From the NCBI GenBank assembly GCA_946122785.1, contig CAMGYJ010000003.1, positions 930,001-994,000 on the forward strand: a stretch of DNA of 64,000 nt, given 5' to 3'. The stretch's first letter is position 1. Each line of letters begins with the position of its first letter. Of the stretch, positions 45,401-55,033 are shown piece by piece. This stretch comes from Linum tenue. Taxonomy: Eukaryota > Streptophyta > Magnoliopsida > Malpighiales > Linaceae. Below the pieces are notes generated by a model, which was given only the letters and a program-made list of their open reading frames with translations, had not been told where the DNA came from and did no database searches. Position numbers and translations under genes: made by a program.

Positions 45401-48400
45401 CCACCACAGTATCTTAAGTTGATTCTCATTAGAGATTGAGAATTTGTGTTGAGGTTTGATCCTAAATGGGAAATTTGTTTGCGAAATTATTGTTGTGATG
45501 GATTACTTTTCCAACATTAAGGGGGAGAGATAAAACAGCTAGGCAAAGAGATGAGTTGGAATGAGTTACTATTGTCTAGTTTTGATCCTCAAAGTAAGAA
45601 ACATGAACCTGAAGTTCATAAGATGAATTATCGTTACCAACTATCAAATGCCTCTACTGGCCATACGAAGTGACCAAGTCACCTATACTAGCTGTGAATG
45701 CTCCAACTAAATTTGATATCCTTGTTGGATACTCTAATATATAAACAATGTGTATGAAAAAGCACATGAAGCGTGATAGACGAATCGGTTCCAATGATAA
45801 ACATCCTCGAGAAAGAAAAGGAGCTGTAATTAGAATGGTCAACTTGAGGATATGAAAACTCAAGAAGAGTAACCAAGAATAAAATATAATTTTAGTTCCA
45901 GAAGAACACATGTCTCTGAAAGTTGTGAAAGCGAAGAGATCTCAAAACCATATTAGACTACAATACTGGAACCATAATGAAATCATTGTCGATGAAATTT
46001 GTTTGTTGTACTTCAGTACTGAATATGATATATACAAGTGAGGATCAAGAGCAAAACTCTATTGATGCATGAAAATGATGATGTTATTGGCCAATATAGA
46101 AAGAAATCATGAAACTTGCTCAAGGAGCATAAAGTTTAAGGACCAGAAGTCCTTGCACCTAAAAAAGGGCAAAAATAGCGGGATACAAACAAATTTTTGT
46201 GCTATTGGAAAGTATGAAATTGTGAGATATATCACATAATGTTTTGCAATGGGTTTCTCGAAGAGACCTATCATTGTTTAGGAGGAGTTATACTCCCCTG
46301 TGGTGGATGCAACTACTTTGTCAAATCAATGTTTGAAAATTGTTGTGATAGCCTATTTGTTTGAATTCCCTGAAGATGTTATATATATTTGAAACTCCCA
46401 GAAGGATTAATTTACCTGAAGTAAACAAGTAAAGTTCTCGAGAACATATATCGATAGACTAAGAAAACCCCTTGTATGGGTTGAGACAATATAGACGAAT
46501 GTGAAATACTCGTCCAAGTGAACACCTACAACAGTAGGATGAATGGACGTTAAAAGGTTAAATCCGGATAGAGTCATTAGAGCATTTGCATTGTGCATAT
46601 ATAGTTGTGTTATCTGTATGTGCTTTAAGGATTTTAAATTCTTGATTTATAAGTTGTGATTTACTTTAAAGTATGAGTTGTGTTTTATGAGTCTGCTTTG
46701 TCTAGTTCATATGTTTCTATGATGTGTGTTTTGTTAATATCTTTCATGATATGAAAGAATTGCTTGCTTCAATTTGTTTTAGTCAAGTTTTTTTTGTGAC
46801 GATCTCACATTATGTTGATGATATGAGGATTATTGGAGCTCCTGAAGAGCTTCCTAAAGATGTTGATTGCTTAGAGACATAAGTTAAATTGAAGGATTTA
46901 AGATCCTTTTTATGGGCAAGGAAGGTAATGTTGAAAAAGAGGGAAAGTAATTTTGCATGAACGAATTGTGTTCATCAAATAACATTAGGATCCTAAGATC
47001 ACTAGAAGTGACCAAAGATCCATTATGAAATCAAGAAAGAAGTGAAACATTAGGTCCTGAAGTACCGTATGTTCATGTATCAGAGCACCAATACACCTTG
47101 CTAGCCAAGCACCATATAAAATATCATTTTGGTGTTGATAATATTAGCAAGATACAATGTTTTCCTCGTTGGAACGTTGGAAAATACTTAGTTACCTCCG
47201 GGAACAATATGTGCGATTGTTCTATTATGGTATTATCAAAGAGATATTTGGTGAACTATATATTCATATCCTATAATACCATTTGATCCTCATATTAGTT
47301 GATCGGAGACGAGCTATCTCGTACATATGGTGATATAACTATTATATATAGAAATAAAACAAACTATAATAGACAAGTCCTGAATGTATTTCGTTACACT
47401 TTGTGATCCACCATATCTAAAGGACTTGTGGTTATGAACTATTTCCAAAGGAAATGATCCTGACGATCATGTATGAAGAAAATCTAAAGATCATGCATCA
47501 AATTGACAATCTAGAAGATTGTTCACTAACTCACTCCCGACAACAATCTTTCTAAAAGTTGTTCGTGAAATTTGAGTTCAACGACTCAAAAATCTGAAGT
47601 GATGTGGTCATGAGGGGGAGCATATACGCACTGCACTCTTTTTCCCTTAACCATGGTTTTTTCCCAATGGGTTTTCCTGGTAAGGTTTTTAACGAGGCAG
47701 TATGAGATAGCGTAATGCAGTCTAGTGGTCATCCAAGGGGGAGTATTATGTAAATATTGATATATGGATGACCAATGGCCTACCACATTAGATGCTCACT
47801 TGGGAGTTACATGTAACCCCTATTTCTACATCATTATCTCTCATTCATATGCATTGATATAAGGGTGTAGTGGTTACCAAAGTGTGCCTATAAATATAGC
47901 ACACCATTGTATCAAAACTTAAGAATGAATAAAAAAGCTCACTTCCCCCTATCTTCTTTGTGTCTTTCCCTCTCTAATCTTCTCTTGTAGTTGTTTATAT
48001 TACATTAGTTTCATAACACTTCTCCTTTTTTTGCTTTTCCACCATCAGCTGAAACGTTAGGTGTGAAGAACCTGTTACCGGCTTATAAGGATCCGACCCT
48101 GCAAATGAAAGACCTTCTCACCGGTGTCTCGTTCGGTTCCGCGGGTGCTGGTTACGATCCTCTCACCTCCCAACAAAGAGTGATCAACTTATAACCTTTA
48201 TTTCATTGTATTTGTCTCAATAACGACAAATTTGCACCAATCTACCATACCCTTGTCTACCAATAAATCCGAATATCACGTGCTTACCGGTACTAGCTGA
48301 AAATGTGCAAGCAGGGGTCGATAACAATAAAGAATCAGCTTGAGATGTACAGAGAGTACAAGAGCAACATAACTGCAAGCGAGGGGAAAGAAAGAGCAGG

Positions 48401-49167
48401 CAACATCACATCCACAAGTCCCCACATGATCCTGCTAGGGAGCAACGACATGGCCAACCAGCTCAGCAGATCCCTATACGGCATCGATACGTACACTGAT
48501 ATCCTCGTCGGATTAGCTCTGGACGTGTACAAGGTTCGACGATCCGGTCTCCATTCACTCAATTCAATTCGATCACAGATTTCATTGCCCTGAACGTGTT
48601 CGACGAAATGCGCCACTGTGCAGGAGCTCTACGGGCTCGGCGCGAGGAGAATCGGGGTGGTGGGTGCGGCTCCAATCGGTTGCGTTCCTCGCGAGAGGGT
48701 GACCGGCGACGGGCTGCTAATACTGGAGAGGAACTGCGCGGAGGAATTGAATGACGCCGCGAAGCTCTTCAACTCCAAGCTCTCCACGGCTGTTTCCTCG
48801 CTGAATGCAGAGCTTCCGGGAGCGAAGATTGTGTACTTCGACATTTACAGCCCCGCGCTTTCCCTCATACAGAACCCAGCTCCGTATGGTAATGATGACA
48901 CACATAGTTAGCTAGCTAGCTTTTACATTGATCGGGTTTTTTAATTCCCACTTTCTGGTTTGTTTTTTTGCAGGGTTTGAAGAGGTGAAAAGAGGCTGTT
49001 GTGCCACCGGAAACATCGAGCTTGGGATACTCTGTGTTGTTCCAGGTACTTGCCCTGATGCTAGCAAGTACCTGTTCTGGGACAGTGTTCATCCCGGGGA
49101 GAAAGCTACCAGAATCATCAGTGATCAAACTTTTGGTTCTTCGAGTTTGAGCTCACTGTTGGGTTAA
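42468..49167 (+). CDS. GDSL esterase/lipase with a copia element in intron 1
   Basis: Five exons give a 369-residue protein in phase: 42468-42768, 48049-48179, 48315-48533, 48624-48888 and 48974-49167. The N-terminus has a hydrophobic segment ([20 protein letters not shown]), a likely signal peptide, so the enzyme is probably secreted. All GDSL blocks are present: [15 protein letters not shown] (catalytic Ser), the Gly of block II ([10 protein letters not shown]), GSNDMAN (block III) and DSVHPG (catalytic Asp and His). Length and exon number are normal for the plant family, which hydrolyses acyl or acetyl esters, often in the apoplast. Intron 1 is 5.28 kb, of which 4.92 kb is a retrotransposon. 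The exon 2/3 junction is the least certain. Confidence 0.88.
43103..43377 (+). repeat. Left LTR of the GDSL-intron copia element
   Basis: It begins TATTATGTAAAT and ends TTTCATAACA. It differs from the right LTR by only about two bases (ATGAAAGC against AAAAAAGC near 43290). A TATA-like CTATAAATATAGC lies at about 43248. Confidence 0.9.
47744..48018 (+). repeat. Right LTR of the GDSL-intron copia element
   Basis: It is near-identical to the left LTR and follows a purine-rich tract. It ends 30 bases before the exon 2 splice acceptor, so the element sits extremely close to the acceptor and its branch point must lie in or beside the LTR. Confidence 0.9.
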
Positions 49168-49561
49168 TTTCTGAAGCAGTTGAGAGGGATAAGTTGATGA
49201 TTTAGTCGTTGTTGGTATGAGTTTGATGAATAATGATTTGATTAATAAAAAGCATTTTCAGGTTGGAAGTTGTGTGGTGTATGTATAATCGGGCGAGTTT
49301 GGATTCATGTACGTATAAGTTGTCGATGCCGATTGGTTCATGCGCCATATATTGATGATTGAGTTGTCGGCATGAGTGTACATTCTCTTATAGATCCTAC
49401 ATAGTTTGGTGGGATTAGGGTTTTGTCGTTTTGTTTCTGTTTACATTATAATTTGTCTTGTATCACATTGATGTTTTACAAGATAAGTAATGAGTTTATA
49501 AGGTCTCACATTAATTATTAAAAATTAATTAATGAGCATGGGCATGATCCAACGAGGGACA
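49168..49561 (+). other. GDSL 3' UTR and flank
   Basis: It contains a TTAATAAAAAGC poly(A)-type signal near 49240 and the sequence duplicated at 41090. No further gene. Confidence 0.5.
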
Positions 49562-49648
49562 TGTGCCTCTTGTAAGAGGCCATGCCATGCCACGAGATTG
49601 TGCAAAAATATTTTAAGTATGGAGAAGGACATGTCGCTTCACGAAGAG

Positions 49649-50668
49649 GGGGTCCGGATCCCCTGAATAAGGGGGGTGCTTAGTCACTTGACTAAGCCCC
49701 TCTCATCCCTTAGATCTGGACACATCAATCTGACGGTTAAAAAGTGGGAATGACTTTTTAATTAATGACAGAAGTAGTTTGGGTATAATGAAAAATTACG
49801 AAGTATACAAATCGGACTTACAAACAATACAAACCATACAAACATACGAACAATACAAACTAGAGCAACAAAACATACAAACAGATTTACAAACAATATG
49901 AAACATACGAACTATACAAACAATACAAACTAGACCGACAAACATTACAAAACATACTAATTGTACAAAATACCACACTACTTACAATACAAAACAGTAA
50001 ACTTGTATTACAAATCAATGAATACAAAGTATACAAATCACACCATATAGTATATAAAAATCAAACAAACAAACATTACAAATTACAATGTATACAAATT
50101 AGTCATATAAACATTACAAACATAATAGATAAAAGTGACAAACTAGAATGATAAACGATACAAACCAAATTGATACAAAATCACTGAATATACTTACAAA
50201 CATTACAAAAGCGTCTGACAAACATAACAAAATCGACGTTGTCGCCGGAAAATCTCTCATCGTCGAAAAATCCTCTCCGCCGATGACGAAAATTTCTCTC
50301 TCTCTCTCCCCCCCCCCCCCCTCCCACCGAGAGAATTCCTTAGGAAAAAATGGCCACTCCTGAGAAAAATGTCCACCCTGCCAGAGATTTTTTCCCACGC
50401 CGCCGGAGAAAAGGACTGGCGGTGGGACTCAGTGCCCTCCTGCGAAAAATTCCCACGCCGTCGGAGAAGGGAGCGGGTCCCAGCGACCACGGCAGACTGT
50501 ATCTTTTATTTATTTTAATTGGCAATCAAAATTAAATAATGGTGTAGTTACTATGTTGTCCTTCTTTAAATTGGATTAATGTGAGCCATTCGATTTTAAT
50601 GCGGTGGAAGGGCTTAGATTCACTTAGTCATGTGACTAAGGGACCCCCATAGTCACCTGATCTTAGCC
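49649..50668. mobile_element. MULE-like element with 9-bp target duplication
   Basis: CACGAAGAG flanks it exactly at 49640-49648 and 50669-50677, and the joined flanks restore the host LTR repeat phrase. The ends are imperfect inverted repeats sharing GGGGGT, CTTAGTCAC and TGACTAAG. The interior has a region rich in ACAAAC(A)TAC-type short repeats (49800-50220), a CT/C tract at 50288-50322, and a GC-rich stretch (50340-50500) that may be captured sequence. No transposase. Confidence 0.8.
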
Positions 50669-51077
50669 CACGAAGAGAGCCATGCCCGTCTACAATCTAG
50701 GAGCACGTGCCATGTCAATGAGAGGGACCATGAACGTGGGCGAATTTATCAGATTTACGTGATCATGCCACGAGAAGCGGATATCAGAGAAGATAAAAAT
50801 TACTAAGTATGAGAAGGTCAGTGATTCGGGCCCAAATGTACACATTTTACCCCTCATTTCTTATTCGTTTAGCTTAGTATTTCTTCGTTCCTCGTCATAT
50901 TTCTCGCTAGGTTGTGCTTGGTTTGATACATTTAAGGTCCTAGCATGTGTGGAAGGGTCGAGAACGGGTTTTGGGATAATTGGAGGTCAAAAAGTGCAAA
51001 AAAAAAAAACCCCGAAGAAAAGTCCGAAGTCCGTGACAATTGCCCCGTAACAGTGAAGTGAAGGCATCCAAGAAACA

Positions 51078-51340
51078 ACCGCAGTTCACGGTCGGACAAG
51101 GTAGTTCACGGTCTCCTAAGACCGTGAACATGGACCACAAATGGTGAACATCGAGCAGTCCAACGAGGTTTCAGAGGTTATTGACGCCAGGGAAGTTCAC
51201 GGTCTCTAAGACCGTGAAATGGGGACATTGTCCGTAAACCCAGGAGAGTGAAGCGGTGCATTTTGAACGACACTGAGTTCACGGACGCGTTTAGGTGTTC
51301 ACGGCCATGAACTGGCCAACGCGTCCGTGAACTAGTCACT
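51078..51340. repeat. Palindrome cluster in the second solo LTR
   Basis: Three hairpins are visible: TTCACGGTCTCCTAAGACC continuing to GTGAA (from 51105), TTCACGGTCTCTAAGACC continuing to GTGAA (51194), and GTTCACGGACGCGTT pairing with AACGCGTCCGTGAAC (51270-51333). They share the CACGG...CCGTG logic of blocks A-D but not their sequence. Confidence 0.75.
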
Positions 51341-51613
51341 TTTGGGCAAATATGAAGATAGCAGCGGGGAGAGAGAAAGGGAGAGCTGGTTTTTGGGAGA
51401 AGAAACACTTTTTTCTCTAGGGTTTGTCCAAAACACCAAAGGGAAGTTCTAGTGAGAGAGGAAGTGATCTTGGAGCTTAATTGAAGGCATTCATCAAGTT
51501 TGGAAGCTAGGAATCAAGCCTAGAAGAAGAAGAAGATCTTGAGGTTGCTTTGTAATCTCTCCTATCTCTCTCTAGAAACTCACTCTTTTCTCTTGGGTGT
51601 TGTAGATCCCTAA

Positions 51614-51964
51614 GAGCATCTCCATTGATGCAATTGTATTTGCAATTGCATTTGTTTTTATTTATTGTTACTTCATTTTTTTGCAATCCAACTCATCTTA
51701 CTTGCATTACACCACATCAATGCAATTAACTTGCAATTGCAACTAACTTTTTTAATTTAACTTATTAAAACATAAACACTCAAATAATAAAATTAATGAA
51801 TAATTTAATAATAAAAAGATGATGTGGCTTGCATTCCATAATTGCATTATATGCAAGCTTGCAAAGATGCAATTGTCATCTACATCAATACAATTGTATA
51901 ATGCAATTGCAAATGAATCCCATGTCATAATGCAATTCTAAATGCAATTCCAATGGAGATGCTC
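51614..51964. mobile_element. PIF/Harbinger (Tourist-like) MITE
   Basis: The ends are GAGCATCTCCATTG and its inverse, flanked by TAA on both sides (51611-51613 and 51965-51967). The 351-base interior is AT-rich with repeated TTGCAATTGCA phrases. A TAA duplication and these ends are typical of the group. Without it the host reads GATCCCTAACTAATAC. Confidence 0.88.
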
Positions 51965-53736
51965 TAACTAATACTTTATAATTACTTGTTTAGATTGAAT
52001 GATTTTGTATGAGTTTGCATCAATTTGAGTATTATAGGTGTTTCATGGTGATTGCGCTTAGTTATGCTTTCCAAATCTCGTGTGCTCGCCTAACCTAGAT
52101 TAGGGAAAACCACACCTTTTTAGGTAGGTTTGACAAGCTTGGGTTTCCTTGGGCACTTTGTGCCTACTATATAGGTTAGAGATGAGTGTCCTCCTTGACT
52201 CAAGTTTGCATCTAGGTTGGTTGTGATTAAACCGCTCAAACTCCAGTTTGAGGGAGAGGCCTAGGCAACCACTAGAGACTAAGTGAGAGGATCGATCCCG
52301 TGACAAATCGATCTCTAGCGAATCCATCCCGTGAAAAATGGATCACTAGTTGCTCTTCCTAGCGGTTCCCCTAGTCTTGGTGAGTGGATCGATCCCGTGA
52401 AAAATCGATCGCTAGTGAATTGATTTCATGACAAATCGAACACTAGTTGCTCACCCCCGCGGTTCACAACCACTTACGCCACACGACTCCATTCAATCTA
52501 ACAAGTCATGATAGCTAGTTAGGGGGAAGCAACTCCTGGGTGAAGCTCCCTTAGTTAGAATTTTTCTTTATTTACTTTTCTTTGCTTGTTTAGTTTGTAG
52601 TTTTCTTAGTTTAAAAATCCAAAACCGTTTTGCTAGATAACAACTTAAGCGATTGAAGTAGGGGTACATGGACCGACCCGGGTTGACAATTTAAATACTT
52701 TCTCTATACTGCACCCGGCTAGAGTTTAAATCTTGGGCACTAGTCGGGATTAATTTATGGTGTAGTTTCGTGCGAGTCAGTCATGCCGCTTCACGAGAAG
52801 GGGCATGGTCGCTAGACAAGAGGCCCTATGCATGATTGAAAATGCTAAGTATGAGAAGACCATGTCGTGCCATGGGAAGGGTCACGAACATGACTGAGAA
52901 GTTCATGGTCGCGAATGAAGAGGCCATGTTGCCTCATGACCAAGACCGAATGACCCAAAATACTCTAAGTCTGGGAGGTCCATCCCGCTTCATGAGAAGT
53001 GCCATAGACGCGAGACAATAGGCTTAGGCATGACTGAAAAATATTCTAAGTCTGAGAAGGCCATGTCGCCTAGCGAGAAGGGTCATATGCATGATTAAGA
53101 GGTACATGGTCGTGTCATGTGATGGCCATGGACGCGAAGCAAGAAGCATTAGACACATTGAAAAATACTAAGTCTGGGAAGGCCACGCCGCCTCCCGAGA
53201 GGGGCCATGTGCATGATTGAGAGGTCCATGCCACCTCACGAGAGTGCCCATGGACACGTATGAGAAGGACATGGTGGTGAAGCATTATATCACTAGTGAC
53301 TAAGTCCCAAGAGGCCCATGGACATGAGTAAGAAGTCCATGGTCATGGGGCAAGAGGACCACGACCTCCTTTTGTGAGACACCACATGCTTATCAAAAGA
53401 GTAGCATGGCACGAGATTTGGAACAAGGTCGTGCGAGGCAGGCTAGAATCCAAGACCCATGGCGGTTCCAAGAGAAGCACCTAGGCGGTTGAAGGAGTAA
53501 CCACCAGTCCGGAGAAGAGGGAGCGGTTCTTTGTAGCAGTTATCCAAGAAGCGGTTTCTACGACGGTTACCTCCTCGTGGCTATAAATAGGAGGAGGGGT
53601 CGACAGAGAGAAAAGGTCCCAAAACCAACATTCTGATACACATGTCAAGTTTATCCTTTATCTTTTTTTCTATAATGTAGCCATAGACGTAGCTTTTAGT
53701 TTGGAGCTCTCACCAAACCTCCATAGGAGTAGAAGT

Positions 53737-54204
53737 CAAAGTTGTCAACCCGCGGGTTGACCCGGACCCGGTCGAGCTAGTGGGTCAAGGGTTAATGGGT
53801 CAACCGTTTTAGCCCGGTTTGACCCGGAAATATGGAAAAAGTCATTATATTGTACTTATCCTCATAAATTATATCAAATATTATCTAACATATGAGTTAT
53901 AACATATAATATTACACCAAAATAACATATCGTATATAGATCCAACATATAGTGAAAATTTACAAACACTTGTATAACATAAATATTCAAATGTTCAAAT
54001 TAGCATTCCAAAAATTGAGCTAGGCGAAAAGAAAAATTGGAAAATAGGTGCATTTCGCAAACCAAAGAAAAAAATGATACAATTTGACCTCCAACCCGGT
54101 ACCTTGTAACGGTCGGCCCGGCGGGTACGTGCGGCCCGTTTTTCTCACCAGGTCAGGGTCAAAGTGGGTCGACCCGCGGGTCAACCCGCGGGTTGACAAC
54201 CGTG
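53737..54204. mobile_element. hAT-like MITE with GTTGTCAACCCGCGGGT ends
   Basis: Left CAAAGTTGTCAACCCGCGGG and right CCCGCGGGTTGACAACCGTG are inverted copies. AGTAGAAGT flanks both sides (53728-53736 and 54205-54213). The subterminal parts are rich in GACCCGG and GTCGACCCGC, as in the LINE-borne MITE; the centre is AT-rich. The duplication could be counted as 8 to 10 bases. Confidence 0.8.
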
Positions 54205-54379
54205 AGTAGAAGTAACTTAATTTAGACTTTCATTCCTAGAAACCATCAATCAAACACGCTCATTCGAACTTTGTTTGAAGAGGTGTTAGCTGTGTATTGG
54301 TAATTATTGTCCAAAGAAGTCAAAAGTGCAATCAATCTCAATTCAACACAAGTTTTCTCGCCGGAAAACAGTTTCAACA

Positions 54380-55033
54380 GGGACAGATTGGGTTTGTTGA
54401 TGATAGAATTTTACTGACTGATCATGCATGAAAACTCGAGGTCAATTTTGTTCAAATATACTATTTCACATTCCAATCATTCACGTTTTATCCTATACAA
54501 CTAAATAACTTTCATATTGACGTCTGATACATTCAAGTAGGGATTTAGTTTGGGTATATATGTTTTGTTTTGTGAAATTTGAAGAAAATCCAAATCGATA
54601 ACTAATGTCGTAATTTGAGACTTTTTGGATTGATTCGAGTTGGAATGTAATTGAGATGTTGAGCTCAAATTAACTTACTAGTTAATATGACATGTTCATG
54701 GTAATTAATTAAAAAGAAATTAGACAAAAAAATCGACAAAATTACCATTTTGTTAGTTTGACGAAATGGATAGGACCGTTTTGTAGGTGAAAGAAACTTG
54801 GTAAAGTGACCAAGAAAGGGCAATGGTGTAAAGTGACCAACAAAGAAAAATAGGAAGAAACGGAGGGGACTGATAAAGGAAGAGGTTTGAAGCTTCATCA
54901 CTCTCCTTTGCTCCTATCCCCACAATCTCCGCCGTTGATTTCCCGCCGTCTTACATCCCCCTATGTTCTTCCAATTTAGGGTTTCCTCCGCCGTTCCCTC
55001 TCCACCGCCCGACCACCACCATCTCTTCCCTCC
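54380..55033 (+). promoter_or_regulatory. Promoter and leader of the UBP22-like gene
   Basis: AT-rich to about 54850, then a CT-rich, GC-richer leader with TTTAGGGTTTCCTCCGCCG just before the ATG. No other gene. Confidence 0.45.

Larger units (their letters stand above)
43103..48018 (+). mobile_element. Copia-type LTR retrotransposon in GDSL intron 1, LTRs intact, coding dead
   Basis: Two 275-base LTRs (43103-43377 and 47744-48018) flank 4.4 kb. The 5-base duplication CTTCT is at 43098-43102 and 48019-48023. After the left LTR comes the primer-site-like TTATCAGCACGAAGCTC; before the right LTR comes a purine tract CCAAGGGGGAG. The inside is AT-rich, with no long open frame. Relics of gag (CYHCN..., with the knuckle His lost, near 43790) and RT ([10 protein letters not shown] near 46810) are visible. 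The element lies in the same orientation as the host gene. Confidence 0.92.
50822..52779. mobile_element. Second solo LTR (Ty3/gypsy-like) nested in the first
   Basis: It begins TGATTCGGGCCC and ends GCGAGTCA. The flanks are GTCAG (50817-50821) and GTCAT (52780-52784), a 5-base duplication with one change; removing the insert and one copy gives GAGAAGGTCATGCCGCTTC, the expected unit of the host LTR. The right end (ACATGGACCGACCC, CTATACTGCACCCGG) resembles gypsy LTR ends of the Tat/Athila kind. It contains a Harbinger MITE and a palindrome cluster. A 97-base near-duplication around GGATCGATCCCGTGA lies at 52290-52400. Confidence 0.65.
49562..54379. mobile_element. Solo LTR (about 1.35 kb) with three nested insertions
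   Basis: TGTGCCTCTTG at 49562 and TTTCAACA ending at 54379 form TG...CA termini, flanked by GGGACA at 49556-49561 and 54380-54385. Subtracting the three insertions and their duplications leaves about 1,350 bases. The U3-like part is built of degenerate 110-120-base units (CTAAGTCTGAGAAGGCCATG and variants). A TATA-like CTATAAATAGG lies at 53581, 800 bases before the end. No internal region or second LTR follows. The six-base duplication is longer than the usual five, so the borders are tentative. Confidence 0.55.
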
